Source of the DNA: Bacteroidota bacterium
GTDB taxonomy: Bacteria; Bacteroidota; Ignavibacteria; Kapaibacteriales; HRBIN21
Length of the DNA: 64,000 nt
Direction of reading: 5' to 3'
NCBI GenBank assembly: GCA_030550395.1
Contig: JAUQPL010000009.1
Coordinates: 1 to 64,000, forward strand
Shown: one piece after another, positions 9,463 to 18,600 of the stretch
Layout: each line of letters begins with the position of its first letter
Numbering within the stretch: position 1 is the first letter of the stretch
Translations under genes and position numbers: made by a program
Notes under the pieces: model-generated
What the model was told of the DNA's origin: nothing
Seen by the model: the letters and a program-made list of their open reading frames with translations, nothing else
Database searches by the model: none

Positions 9463-10499
9463 CCCCGTTGAGCGAGCCGGAACTGGACATGCGAGCTGGC
9501 GAAGTGTCGGAAGCTCTCCTCCTGCTTTTGGAGAGTGTCCCGTACGAGCACCTCAAAGCGGGAGACCACGTGGACCTCTTTCGCGATCGTGTATCCTTGG
9601 CGGGCATCAATCAGGATGCGTCCACTCCCGGAGAGAGATTCACGACGGAGTTCTGCTTGGAGTTGACCTTCCTGGATCTGCCGTTTCTGCACGTGGGAGC
9701 GCAGTCGTGCTGCGATCTCCAGTGTAGGGCGTTCGCCAGCGGTGCGGGCGCCCAGGATGCGGTATTCTGCCGTGTTCTGCGTGGGGAACAGTGAGGCAAT
9801 AACATCCTGGTACTCGTGGCGCCAGCTCCGTGTGCTATCTATCGGTCCGGTGGGGAAGGCCAAGTACTCTTGCTGTAGGGGACGATACATCTGCTCCGCT
9901 ATCTGGCGTTCCAGAAAGGGGTCCAATGTCGCAGGGAGCGTATCCGGACTGAGGCGGCGGAGACGTTGCACGACGGTTCGGAGGGCAAAGACGGAGTCAA
10001 TGCGTCCATCCGGAGTTACCAGCATGCGCACTTCCGTTCCCAGCAAGGCTGTTAAGTGGGCGAAGTCGGGATTGCGCCGGTCTTCGGCTTTCCGAGAATC
10101 GTAGGAGAAACGGCGCACCGAGCCGGCTGTGTCTGCCGGCATCGTGAAGCTAGCAATCAGGGTGTCAATCCGTACGCTTAGCTCAATGCGCCCGTCCGGA
10201 GTAATGCGGTGGATGAGCTTGGTGTAGTACTGCTGTACCATACTGGTTTGCTGGACAGTGTCAGTCCGGAGAGTGTCTGTCCGGAGCATCCAGTATGCGT
10301 ACCACTCCCGGGGGGTGACGGTATAGCGGAGGGTATCGGGGAGAGCAATGGTTTCCACAGGTACAAGAGTATCCTGAGGGAGACCAGAGACATCAGCCTC
10401 CGGAGCAGTGCGCTGTTCCGGCGAGGGCTGAGAACGACATGCAGCGAGCACCAACCATAGGCTAATGGCAACGATTATTCTTCTCGTATGAAGCGCCAT
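9447..10499 (-). CDS. Putative lipoprotein, paralogue of the next upstream gene
   Basis: 350-residue protein with a lipoprotein signal: basic start, hydrophobic core and lipobox VLAAC with the acylated cysteine at residue 21. The mature part is beta-rich with no motif I recognise. It aligns by eye with the protein encoded immediately upstream (10475-11488): both carry an N-terminal segment ending in a tyrosine-rich strand, then a stretch HLTALLGTEVRMLVTPDGRI here against YLSSVLGTEPEILFSPYGDI there, and a similar later layout. The pair probably arose by tandem duplication. The gene overlaps its upstream neighbour by 25 bases and its downstream neighbour by 16, so the three are likely translated from one mRNA. 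Function unknown. Confidence 0.75.
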   Translation of the reverse strand: MALHTRRIIVAISLWLVLAACRSQPSPEQRTAPEADVSGLPQDTLVPVETIALPDTLRYTVTPREWYAYWMLRTDTLRTDTVQQTSMVQQYYTKLIHRITPDGRIELSVRIDTLIASFTMPADTAGSVRRFSYDSRKAEDRRNPDFAHLTALLGTEVRMLVTPDGRIDSVFALRTVVQRLRRLSPDTLPATLDPFLERQIAEQMYRPLQQEYLAFPTGPIDSTRSWRHEYQDVIASLFPTQNTAEYRILGARTAGERPTLEIAARLRSHVQKRQIQEGQLQAELRRESLSGSGRILIDARQGYTIAKEVHVVSRFEVLVRDTLQKQEESFRHFASSHVQFRLAQRGWLKN

Positions 10500-11488
10500 G
10501 TTAGGGTAACTTGGGTAGTTTGACGGAAAGGCATTGTTGGCCCTATCGGGCTGATGTCGGATTCGGTGTAAGCGTGGAGTTCAGAGCGTAGGATGAGCCC
10601 TCGCGGAGCCAGCTCAACCGTTATCTGGGCATGTCCTTGCCCATTACTCAGATTTGCTGCCGTTGGGAAGCGATCGGGAAGCCAGACCCTGGAGGTTGTA
10701 GGGGTGAGCTTGGGAAGGACGCCAACGAGAATGCGCGTGGTGTCCGTAGTCTGAGCAATGTGGATATGGGCCGTATCACGCCATTCAGTTCCCTCAATCC
10801 ACAGGTGGACCAGGCGATGCCAGGTGGAATCCTCACGGATGCGGGTTCCGGGCACAATCCCTTTGTGCAGGTCAAAGAGGACAGTCCATCGGGCATCGGA
10901 GATAGCAGATAACCGTGCAGCTGCAAGATTGGTGTCTTTGCCCATTTCGCTCCGTATGTATTCTCGGAGCCACTCCAGTTGCTCGCCCCCAATGCGGGCA
11001 ATGTCTCCATAGGGCGAAAACAGGATTTCGGGCTCAGTTCCGAGAACAGAGCTGAGGTAGTCTAAGTCTGGGATGCGGCGCTCAAGGTGCTCGGGATGCT
11101 GACTATTAAACGTCACAAGCAGAGTATCGGCTCGGAGGTGGTACTGCAGCTCCTCAACTCGGCAAGCGACTTCGGTCATACCATGCTCGCGGGAAGTAAA
11201 AGCATAGAGGCGCAGTTGGTAACGTACGTTCCGCTCTAAGCTCTGCCTCGTACTATCGGGGAAGAGCCGGTGGATTCGGCTGTGTTCATGGAGCTCGTAG
11301 TAACGGACTCGTCCAACGGGGATAGAAGCAAAGAGCCGGGGGCGGAGTGCCTCCTGCTTGCCAGGCTGCTCACCGGCGATCTGGGCATTCAGCATGACGC
11401 TGCCGAAGAGCCATACGAGTAAGGGGCACAAGGAATGGTGCCGCGCTATATCCCACTGCGGGAGCCTTGCATGGTTTTGTCGCAGCAT
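10475..11488 (-). CDS. Putative exported protein, paralogue of the adjacent lipoprotein
   Basis: 337-residue protein with a probable cleavable signal peptide (hydrophobic stretch around residues 20-35 ending in MLNAQ) but no lipobox cysteine in the usual place. The mature region resembles the downstream lipoprotein (9447-10499), including the shared LGTExxxxxxPxGxI segment, so the two form a tandem pair with different membrane attachment. No catalytic motif is visible. The start codon is uncertain because the region before the hydrophobic stretch is unusually long for a signal peptide. It lies between ndk and the lipoprotein gene on the same strand, 21 bases from ndk. Confidence 0.7.
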   Translation of the reverse strand: MLRQNHARLPQWDIARHHSLCPLLVWLFGSVMLNAQIAGEQPGKQEALRPRLFASIPVGRVRYYELHEHSRIHRLFPDSTRQSLERNVRYQLRLYAFTSREHGMTEVACRVEELQYHLRADTLLVTFNSQHPEHLERRIPDLDYLSSVLGTEPEILFSPYGDIARIGGEQLEWLREYIRSEMGKDTNLAAARLSAISDARWTVLFDLHKGIVPGTRIREDSTWHRLVHLWIEGTEWRDTAHIHIAQTTDTTRILVGVLPKLTPTTSRVWLPDRFPTAANLSNGQGHAQITVELAPRGLILRSELHAYTESDISPIGPTMPFRQTTQVTLTWRFIREE

Positions 11489-11509
11489 CGTGTTCAGTCT
11501 TGGTATGCT

Positions 11510-11938
11510 TCAGGATGTATGATCCACCAGTTCCGTCAGGCTGAAGAAGAAGGCAATCTCCCAGAGAGCGTTCTCAACGGAGTCAGAGCCATGGATAGCG
11601 TTTTCCCCTTTGGAGGTTCCAAAACGGTGACGGATAGTCCCGGGGAGAGCCTCGGCGGGATCGGTCGCACCGATGAGGGAACGGAAGTCCTCAACGGCAT
11701 GGTCCTTTTCCAACACCATGACAACGACCGGGCCGCTGCTCATAAAGCGCGTGAGGTCCTCAAAGAAAGGGCGTCCTCGGTGAACCTGGTAGAAGTTCTC
11801 GGCTTGTTCTTTCGTCATGCGCAGCAGTTTCATACCGACGATGCGGAATCCAGCTTGGGTGATGATTGTGATGATTTCTCCCGTGAGGTTCCGCCGGACA
11901 GCATCGGGTTTGATAATGGCAAGGGTGCGTTCGGTCAT
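11510..11938 (-). CDS. ndk: Nucleoside diphosphate kinase
   Basis: Transfers the terminal phosphate from ATP to nucleoside diphosphates through a phosphohistidine intermediate, balancing cytoplasmic NTP pools. The 142-residue protein shows the family signature NAIHGSDS with the catalytic histidine at residue 116, the N-terminal [12 protein letters not shown] strand with the ATP-contacting lysine (K10), and normal length. Its ATG overlaps the stop of sucD as ATGA, so it is probably translationally coupled to succinyl-CoA ligase, an enzyme that itself makes nucleoside triphosphates; this coupling of functions is an inference. Confidence 0.98.
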   Translation of the reverse strand: MTERTLAIIKPDAVRRNLTGEIITIITQAGFRIVGMKLLRMTKEQAENFYQVHRGRPFFEDLTRFMSSGPVVVMVLEKDHAVEDFRSLIGATDPAEALPGTIRHRFGTSKGENAIHGSDSVENALWEIAFFFSLTELVDHTS

Positions 11939-12897
11939 GACCGTTTCCGTCGTGTTGTTCGGACTCGGTAGGTTCGTGCTTTAGGAGGTTGCTGATTCTG
12001 CTGAGCCAGTGTTGCTGCAATTGTAGAGCCGATGTGAGCTGGGGACTCAATGACAATGATGCCGGCTGCTTCAAAGGCGGCGATTTTCTCCGCCGCCGTT
12101 CCGCGTCCGCCGCTGATAATAGCGCCGGCATGTCCCATGCGGCGTCCTGGTGGGGCAGTCCGCCCGGCAACAAATCCGAAGACGGGTTTGCGCATAGACC
12201 GTCGGACGAATTCCGCTGCCTCCTCTTCAGCGGTTCCTCCGATTTCCCCGATGAGGAGGACGGCGTCGGTGTCGGGGTCCTCGTTGAATAGGGCCAGCAA
12301 GTCCACGAAGTCAGAGCCAATGATAGGGTCACCTCCGATCCCAACGCAGGTAGATTGCCCGAGACCAGCGTCGGTAATTTGTTTGACCGCTTCATAGGTC
12401 AGTGTTCCGCTCCGAGAGATAATTCCAATGCGTCCGGGGCGGTGGATGAAGCCAGGCATGATTCCGATTTTGCATTCCCCCGGTGTGATAATACCTGGGC
12501 AATTCGGACCGATGAGCCGCGAGGAGCTCCCGCGGAGAGCCTCGCTTACGCGGAGCATGTCCCGAACGGGGATTCCTTCGGTAATGCAGACGATAAGTGG
12601 GATTTCCGCTTCAATAGCTTCCAGCAGAGCGTCGGCAGCAAAGGGAGCGGGAACGAAAATCACCGTTGCATTAGCACCAGTGGATTCAACAGCTTCCCGT
12701 ACAGTGTTGAAGACCGGAACGGGTTGGGGGAAGATGTCTGACCCTTTGCCCGTGTACAATATTCCACCCTTCCCGGGCGTGACGCCGGCAACGACGCGAG
12801 TGCCGTACTGCAGCATCTGGGCTGTGTGGAAGGTCCCTTCCGTACCGGTAATGCCTTGGACGAGGACCCGTGTCGTGCGGTCAATCAAAATGCTCAT
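11935..12897 (-). CDS. sucD: Succinate--CoA ligase, alpha subunit
   Basis: Alpha subunit of succinyl-CoA synthetase of the TCA cycle, which converts succinyl-CoA to succinate with formation of ATP or GTP. The 320-residue protein has the CoA-binding Rossmann region ([13 protein letters not shown], then GVTPGKGG), the [10 protein letters not shown] segment, and the active-site histidine in [11 protein letters not shown] place the start at ATG 12897 because the product then begins [15 protein letters not shown], the usual alpha-subunit N-terminus; an in-frame upstream start adds 14 unrelated residues. The beta subunit (sucC) is not in this window. A TAAGTTTG promoter element lies at 12941-12948 on the same strand, about 45 bases upstream. 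Confidence 0.97.
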   Translation of the reverse strand: MSILIDRTTRVLVQGITGTEGTFHTAQMLQYGTRVVAGVTPGKGGILYTGKGSDIFPQPVPVFNTVREAVESTGANATVIFVPAPFAADALLEAIEAEIPLIVCITEGIPVRDMLRVSEALRGSSSRLIGPNCPGIITPGECKIGIMPGFIHRPGRIGIISRSGTLTYEAVKQITDAGLGQSTCVGIGGDPIIGSDFVDLLALFNEDPDTDAVLLIGEIGGTAEEEAAEFVRRSMRKPVFGFVAGRTAPPGRRMGHAGAIISGGRGTAAEKIAAFEAAGIIVIESPAHIGSTIAATLAQQNQQPPKARTYRVRTTRRKRS

Positions 12898-12940
12898 GGA
12901 TGCGGATAAGCAGGAATATGCAACAACTTCCAAAGTCACG

Positions 12941-12948
12941 CAAACTTA
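12941..12948 (-). promoter_or_regulatory. Bacteroidota-type -7 promoter element upstream of sucD
   Basis: Reads TAAGTTTG on the minus strand, an exact match to the TAnnTTTG -7 element of Bacteroidota promoters. Transcription would begin near 12934, giving a leader of about 37 bases before the sucD ATG at 12897. No clear -33 TTG was found at standard spacing. Confidence 0.6.
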
Positions 12949-12982
12949 CGGCACTCTGTGCGAAGCAGCTGCTCTCTCCCGT

Positions 12983-14110
12983 TTATGGGAAGTTCACGGG
13001 CAAGGAGCAGGTTAGTACTCTGCGGAACCAAAGGGAACCGCACTGGCGATAACCGTGCCAGAGTGTGGAAAGCGGTTGGATCGGAGCAACCCCCATTAGG
13101 TGCTCCAGCAGGCGCAGGTGCAGGGCTTCAAAGCGATAGCCATGGCGCTGACTCTGCCGGAGGGCTTGACGGAGGAGGGCGTGGATTTCTGCTGGAGGAG
13201 CCTGCCCGTGGAGGGCAAGTAGTTGAAGACGCGCCAAGGTAAGGTATACCCTGCCCCGGCGATCCCCTGTCTGACGGAACAGAGCTTCGGCAGCTTGGAG
13301 ACGTTCTTCAGCACTATCCCAGCGGGACTGCAGCAGAGAGCTCATGGCCTCGCCCCAGAGGGTGTATGCATAGCTTAGGCGGTCGCCAATCTGCTCATAG
13401 TGCAAGCGGGCAATAGAGAAGTAATGTTCCGCCAATTCCCAAGCTTGGAACATGCGGTAGGCGTTCGCGATCCCACATGCGGAGTAGGCGATGCCGAACG
13501 GATCCTCGTTGCGCATGGCGTAGGTGTGGGCGCGTAGGTAGTAAGTGAGCGACCGTTTGAAGGCTCCTTGCATCCGGGAGAGTCCTCCGAGAGCGCAGTA
13601 GAGATAGGTCAGGGCGTCTGTGTGATCTTTCTTGCAGAGCTGAAGGGCATACTGGAGGTAGTGCTGGGCGCTGCGGAAGTCCCCGGCAAAGCGGAGTGTG
13701 GTTCCCAATGCCCAAAGGGTATGGATGATTCCCTCCGTATCACGGCGTTTGCGGTAGCTTTGGAGAGCTTGCTGGAGGAAGGCGAGGGCGGTGGACAAAT
13801 GTCCCAGTGCCCGTAGTGCGAGCGCTTGTCCAACGAGCGCATCCGTTGTGGAAAAGTTAGCCCTGCTCCGATTGTCCTGGCCGAGTTGCCGATATAAGCG
13901 GAGCGCTTGATGAAATGCACCGGCAAGGCGCAGACAGTGAGCACGATGGAGTTGACAGGTGTACCACTCTGCGGTCCAGGCAGGGAGTGCGCGAGTTAAA
14001 CGGCTGTACAGTCGGGCAGCTTCTGCATAGCGGCTTTCCGCGTAGGCTTTCTCCGCTTGTTCCCATAAGGAGCTATGTCGGGATTGTTCCTGCTGCCGAG
14101 GGCGTGGCAT
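12983..14110 (-). CDS. Tetratricopeptide-repeat protein
   Basis: 375-residue cytoplasmic protein made almost entirely of helical TPR-like repeats (for example AEKAYAESRYAEAARLYSRL near the start, then ALALRALGHLSTALAFLQQAL, HTLWALGTTLRFAGDFRSAQ and several more). No signal peptide, membrane segment or enzymatic domain is visible, so it is probably a protein-protein interaction scaffold. Its ATG overlaps the stop of the fibronectin-like gene as TAATG. The C-terminal ~40 residues do not fit the repeat. Partners are unknown. The 85 bases between its stop and sucD hold the sucD promoter element and nothing else I recognise. Confidence 0.8.
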   Translation of the reverse strand: MPRPRQQEQSRHSSLWEQAEKAYAESRYAEAARLYSRLTRALPAWTAEWYTCQLHRAHCLRLAGAFHQALRLYRQLGQDNRSRANFSTTDALVGQALALRALGHLSTALAFLQQALQSYRKRRDTEGIIHTLWALGTTLRFAGDFRSAQHYLQYALQLCKKDHTDALTYLYCALGGLSRMQGAFKRSLTYYLRAHTYAMRNEDPFGIAYSACGIANAYRMFQAWELAEHYFSIARLHYEQIGDRLSYAYTLWGEAMSSLLQSRWDSAEERLQAAEALFRQTGDRRGRVYLTLARLQLLALHGQAPPAEIHALLRQALRQSQRHGYRFEALHLRLLEHLMGVAPIQPLSTLWHGYRQCGSLWFRRVLTCSLPVNFP

Positions 14111-14523
14111 TAGCGAAACATTTCTTTAATCATGCCCCACGTGCGGCGAACACCACTGACATTGTAAGCCACAGTCACCGTCTGGCTATATGAAATGCTC
14201 CCGTCCTTGCCGACGATCTTGATGCGGTACGTGTACACACTCTGTTCAGGTGCAGAGGGACGGAGTACGTCGCGGTCCTCGTATGTATACGTTGCTGGTG
14301 CCCCTTTCGGGGCAAGCGAGCTTAGACGGCGGAATTCGGAGGAACCGGCAGAAGCCCGTTCAACTTCGTATCGGGCAACCCCTTCTTCACGGCTGACGCG
14401 CCACTCCAGGAGAATGCTGCCACTTTGCGGACGGGCGGTGAAGCTATCAATGACCACAGTAGCGCTCCAGAGCGCTATCGGAATACTTCCCAACAATACT
14501 GCAACCCAACCCCACCGCTCCAT
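14110..14523 (-). CDS. Membrane-anchored fibronectin type III-like small protein
   Basis: 137-residue protein: a hydrophobic segment at about residues 4-24 (GWVAVLLGSIPIALWSATVV), then one beta-sandwich domain with the FN3-like pattern SILLEWRVSREEGVARYEVER followed after a spacer by YTYRIKIVGKDGS. Such domains are common in exported proteins of this bacterial group. The start is ATG 14523; longer in-frame readings upstream run through the tRNA-Arg gene and give the typical tRNA artefact VAQLDRAS. It begins 19 bases after the tRNA 3' end and overlaps the downstream TPR gene start, so it is probably on the rpsT-tRNA transcript. Function unknown. Confidence 0.7.
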   Translation of the reverse strand: MERWGWVAVLLGSIPIALWSATVVIDSFTARPQSGSILLEWRVSREEGVARYEVERASAGSSEFRRLSSLAPKGAPATYTYEDRDVLRPSAPEQSVYTYRIKIVGKDGSISYSQTVTVAYNVSGVRRTWGMIKEMFR

Positions 14524-14542
14524 GGATCTCGGAAGGCTCACT

Positions 14543-14619
14543 TGGCGCACCCGCAGGGACTCGAACCCCGAACCTTCTGGTCCGTAGCCAGACGCTCTAT
14601 CCAATTGAGCTACGGGTGC
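14543..14619 (-). tRNA. tRNA-Arg (anticodon ACG)
   Basis: 77 bases with an encoded CCA end. On the minus strand the acceptor stem is GCACCCG pairing with CGGGTGC, discriminator G, then CCA (14545-14543). The D arm contains GCTC-AATTGGATA-GAGC, the anticodon arm TCTGG-CTACGGA-CCAGA with ACG at positions 34-36, and the T arm CGGGG-TTCGAGT-CCCTG. All four stems pair. Anticodon ACG reads CGU and, after A34 deamination to inosine, CGC and CGA. It lies one base after the rpsT stop codon and 19 bases before the next ATG, an unusually tight protein-tRNA-protein arrangement. Confidence 0.97.
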
Positions 14620-14620
14620 G

Positions 14621-14905
14621 TCACTGTATGCTGCCAGAGGCAGCAAGGCGTTGCCGCAGTGTTTGGACGAAGTTCGCCAGCCGCGATTTTCGGTTCGCGG
14701 CCGCGTTCTCGTGGATGACACCGTGAGCCGCTACTCTGTCAATGACGCTATATGCTTTCCGTAGGAGCTCTTCGGCTTGCTCCAGCGTTGTGGCTTGGTA
14801 GACGGCTTTAATGGCTTCTTTGAGGAGACGCTTGTTGCGCCGGTTATACAGCCGGCGCTTCTCAGATTGACGAACACGCTTTTTGGCAGAGCGATGATGA
14901 GGCAT
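14621..14905 (-). CDS. rpsT: 30S ribosomal protein S20
   Basis: Small-subunit ribosomal protein bS20, which binds 16S rRNA. The 94-residue product begins MPHHRSAKKRVRQSEKRR, contains NRRNKRLLKEAIKAV and the NAAANRKSRLANFVQ region typical of S20, and is strongly basic and helical. Start ATG at 14905 gives the canonical N-terminus; an in-frame start at 14938 would add 11 unrelated residues. Its stop codon ends one base before the tRNA-Arg 5' end, so RNase P cleavage of a joint transcript would cut directly behind the coding region. A TAATTTTG promoter element overlaps the end of the upstream endonuclease V gene. Confidence 0.97.
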   Translation of the reverse strand: MPHHRSAKKRVRQSEKRRLYNRRNKRLLKEAIKAVYQATTLEQAEELLRKAYSVIDRVAAHGVIHENAAANRKSRLANFVQTLRQRLAASGSIQ

Positions 14906-14935
14906 GGAAGGCAACGGAGAGCTTTTTGGAACATG

Positions 14936-14943
14936 CAAAATTA
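14936..14943 (-). promoter_or_regulatory. Bacteroidota-type -7 promoter element upstream of rpsT
   Basis: Reads TAATTTTG on the minus strand, matching TAnnTTTG. Predicted start of transcription near 14929, about 24 bases before the rpsT ATG at 14905. It overlaps the stop codon of the endonuclease V gene. No convincing -33 element was seen. Confidence 0.5.
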
Positions 14944-15657
14944 CAAACTCCCCTCAACCCGAGCCGATAATACTGTACCGCTGCGGGCGGCCTGTTTACT
15001 TAGTAAATCTGCCTGTCGGAGAGGTTCGGGAAGTCGGTAGCCCCGGCAGCAGCGGAGGAGGAAGGAAACAGCAAAGGGCAGGTCTACCCGATGCCCGATG
15101 GAAACGTACACTGGCTTTACCCGTGGACGTGTGCGGACCGCCATGGCGATGAGCTCCCCCCGGTCCCACACTGGAGCTGTTGCCCCGCGAACGTGCGAGG
15201 GCTCGGAAGCAACACCGCACAGGAGTGACTTTGCACAGCCAATGGTAGGAAGGTCCGTTGCAATTCCTATATGGGAAGCAAGCCCCAGGCGCCGTGGGTG
15301 AGCGATTCCCTGTCCGTCACAGAGCAGGATGTCCGGGCGGATTCGGAGAGCTTGGAGTGCTTCTAAGATTGCCGGGGCTTCCCGAAAGCTCAGAAGGCCG
15401 GGAACATAGGGGAACTCTACAGGGCGGGCGTGCACGATAGTGTCAACAACCCGGAGTTCGGGGAATCGCATCACGACAACGGCTGCCAACACTTGGTTGC
15501 CTCCGTACGCCGCATCAATCCCAGCAACGAAGGTTATGTCGCCTAAGAGCTCAAGTTGGCGGCGAACACGCTGCGCCCACTGTTGTTGTAGCTGCAAGGC
15601 TTCTGCAACAGAGACTCGCCACCATGACGGTGGCAGGCTGGTCTTTACCGCACCCAT
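14941..15657 (-). CDS. nfi: Endonuclease V (deoxyinosine 3'-endonuclease)
   Basis: DNA repair nuclease that cuts near deoxyinosine formed by adenine deamination. The 238-residue protein has the family's metal-binding aspartates in VAGIDAAYG and ILLCDGQGIAHPRRLGLASH, the mismatch-wedge PYVPGLLSFRE segment, and the catalytic lysine in IGCAKSLLCG; the C-terminal part RVDLPFAVSFLLRC also fits. ATG at 15657 is chosen because the product then starts just before the conserved domain, and in-frame starts further upstream lie in the giant secreted protein gene. It overlaps that gene's 3' end by 13 bases. Confidence 0.95.
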   Translation of the reverse strand: MGAVKTSLPPSWWRVSVAEALQLQQQWAQRVRRQLELLGDITFVAGIDAAYGGNQVLAAVVVMRFPELRVVDTIVHARPVEFPYVPGLLSFREAPAILEALQALRIRPDILLCDGQGIAHPRRLGLASHIGIATDLPTIGCAKSLLCGVASEPSHVRGATAPVWDRGELIAMAVRTRPRVKPVYVSIGHRVDLPFAVSFLLRCCRGYRLPEPLRQADLLSKQAARSGTVLSARVEGSL

Positions 15658-18600
15658 GGTATCACCATGCGGAGCGATTTCCCCTCCAGCATTGGGTAAA
15701 CGGATAAAGCATAAACCCCCGTTGCCAGAGAAGCGGCGGGGATAAGTATTTCCCGGTTCCCCTCTACCTTCCCTTGCCACCTCCAGCAGAGACGCCCATC
15801 TGCTGTGCTTAAGGAAACTGTCCATGGCTGGGGGAGGGAACTTTCGAGCCCCACACGGATGCCCTCGTCCGTCACTATTGCTGTTGCCCATGCTTGCTCG
15901 TGGAGTCTGAGCTGCCGGATATTCGGTCCGCAAAACAGCACGCTGAGGCGTCCGTCGGTGACATTCAGAATAGTCCGCTTCTGCGCAAAGACCTCAGCCT
16001 GTGCAAAGTGTAGGGGTGTCTCTGATGGGAACGCTGCAAGAACCAATCCGGTCAGTACAGCTATAGCCTGTGCACTCACCGTATCTGGCTGCGGTGGAAT
16101 AGGCAGCGAGAAAGAAAGACTTCCGTTCCTTCCGACCGAAAACGAAGTCACACCTGCTTTGCTGTGCAATTCTAAGGGTAGGAGCAAGGCGGGGTCAAAG
16201 TGGAGTTCTCCACTGATGCGCTCTACCAGGGCTCTCTGTGTTGCCCCTTGAAGCCAGATAGGCATCCACACGGTGTCCCCAGGTCGGACAACATGATGAT
16301 CCATCCAAAGCCGAAGGGTATAGAGTTCTGGTGGGACATAGGCTGTGAAGAGTACCGCCGCTGTATAAAGGCATGTGGTAGACCGAGCGGCAATGCGGAG
16401 GGAAGCCTGGAATGTTCCGGAGTCCGATGCGGTGAAGCGGAGTGGCAAGGTCATTTGCTGTCCTGCTGGCAAGAGGGTGGGTAATGGAGGTGATTCGATG
16501 GAGAGTCCGGGGATGGCTGGCTCTATCCAGATGCTGTCAATAAGCAGGTCTATGCTGGACGGATTCGTTACGGAAAGCTCCTGAGTGAAGGATTCCCCGA
16601 AGGGTACAGTTCCGGCTTCCACAATAGATGGTTGTGCCTGAAGCCGCGGATGGAGTCCTGTGGCACTCAGTTGTACCTGCTGTTCGTGTGGGCAGAAGAG
16701 GCTGCGGAGGCGTAAGATGGCGCTGTTTTGCCCTTCGGCTAACAGAGAGGACACCAGCAGGATGCGGACTGTGTCCGTGCTTCCGCCAGGTAGTATAAAC
16801 TGAGCGGGGCTTTGGAGACGGAAGGCGGACGAGGCTGGTAGGAGCTCTACCGAGACAGTGTCCGCAAGGGACCCACGATTAACAAGCGGCAAGGCGATTG
16901 TGCGTTCTTCACACGGTTCCACGGTTCCGAAGTCTATACTCGGAGCAGCCAGGAGTTCGACTTGAGAGCGATATAGCTCTGCGCGCAGGGTCAGCAGGAG
17001 TGTGGTTTCGCCGTGAGAGAACACCACTTGCAGTCGGGCTTCCTCTTGTCCCTCTGTTGTTTTGTGGACGCGGAGCCGAAGAGGGATAAGCCCGCCGGGC
17101 TGTAGGGAGTACGGCGAGAAGGGAGGGCTGGTTACCTGGAAGGTCGGTGTAGGGGGATCCAGTATGTACTGGATGGTATCGGGCCGAACCGCATCGGGGT
17201 TTGCGATGGTGTAAAGGGTTACGACAGTGTCAATAGGGGTGCAGAAACTGGACCAGTGGTATTCCTTGGTGATGGATTGTCCTCGGCGAAGCTCAATCAG
17301 GACACAGAGCGAGGTAGGACATTCGGCATCGGCTTCTATACAGAGCGTCCCCGTGTACTCTTCCTGGCCTGGTACAGGAAGCGCGGCAAGACGAAGGGGA
17401 ATCCGTTCGCCGCTCTGTAGCCATGTCCCCGGAGTGGGCTCCAAGATGCGTATCCACGGTGGGGCAGGGGGATCCCACCGATAGCGCTCTATCCGAACAT
17501 GGGCTGAACCCGATGCCCGAAGAGCAACAAGGAGGGTGTCTTCCTCAGAGGACGGTACGGATGCCTTCAGTTGCGTTGGAGTTGCTTGGAGCAATGCCTG
17601 AATTCCCTCTCCGCGGAGGGCGATGGCGATGCGCTCTCCGCACGGAGTCGCGGTGATGATGACGGTGTCAGTGAAAAGCCCTTCCCAGGCGGGGGAGAAG
17701 CGGATGCGAAGCCCTACGGAATCCCCACCCAGTACAAGCGGTGGATTCCGCCGATCTTCCAGTTCTGCAGCAAATGGTGGGGATACTCGCGGCTGCGAAA
17801 GGAAGGCGGTCAATGTCCCCTGGTTCCGCAGGCGGAGCCGGAACTCTCGGGTTGTCCCAAGGCATGTTCGCCCGAAATCGTACGTAGACAGCTCAGCAGT
17901 AATCAAGCTCCGGCGGGCTTCCCCGCTAAGCTCTATGCGGAAGGGATTCTTCTGCCCGCGAGCCTTCGTGGAGTCATTGTTCTCCAGCCATAGTGTTGCG
18001 ACGAAGGTCCCCTCGGTCGGTGGTTGGAGGAGAAGCAGCAAGGTGTCAGCGTAGTGTGGAGGGATGGAGAGAGGAAAATCCCGCTGACTGGTCCAACCCA
18101 GAACGGTGACGCTCCCGGGTGGAGATTGGTCCAGCCAGAAGCGCGAGATCACAAGAGTATCGTTGCCTGTGTTGACAATCGGCAGAGAATCCAGCCGAGC
18201 TAGTTGGCAGCGGAGTGTGTAAGTGCGGGAATTCGGCGCTGTGAGAATGGGGGAGACACCGTACGCGCGGACGACAATTACCGTGTCGTACGCGCAAGGG
18301 TAAAGGCGTATGCGGAATCGGGCTTCAAGCCAGCCGGTATCGGTCGGTAAGACAGAAAAGGTAAGCTCTGTGCCACTGCGTGGGATGGGGAGGGGAATAA
18401 GGGATTCGTATTGGATGCCGCCATATCCTCCGATCCAGTCTATGCGGACGATAGCGGCGCTGTCATTGCTGCGCCATCGCAGATGTGCCCTTGTCCGGAT
18501 ACCGCACGGTGCTGCTGGAATCAGCAATGTATCTTTTTCAGGGAAGCCATCTCGGGTGCGCCCAATCCCAATGAGCTCAACGCGGCGCACCATACCATCG

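Noticed and set aside
14524-14721. N-terminal extension of the fibronectin-like protein through a long in-frame reading
   Set aside because: The stretch reads through tRNA-Arg and gives the well-known tRNA translation artefact VAQLDRAS; the real start is ATG 14523.
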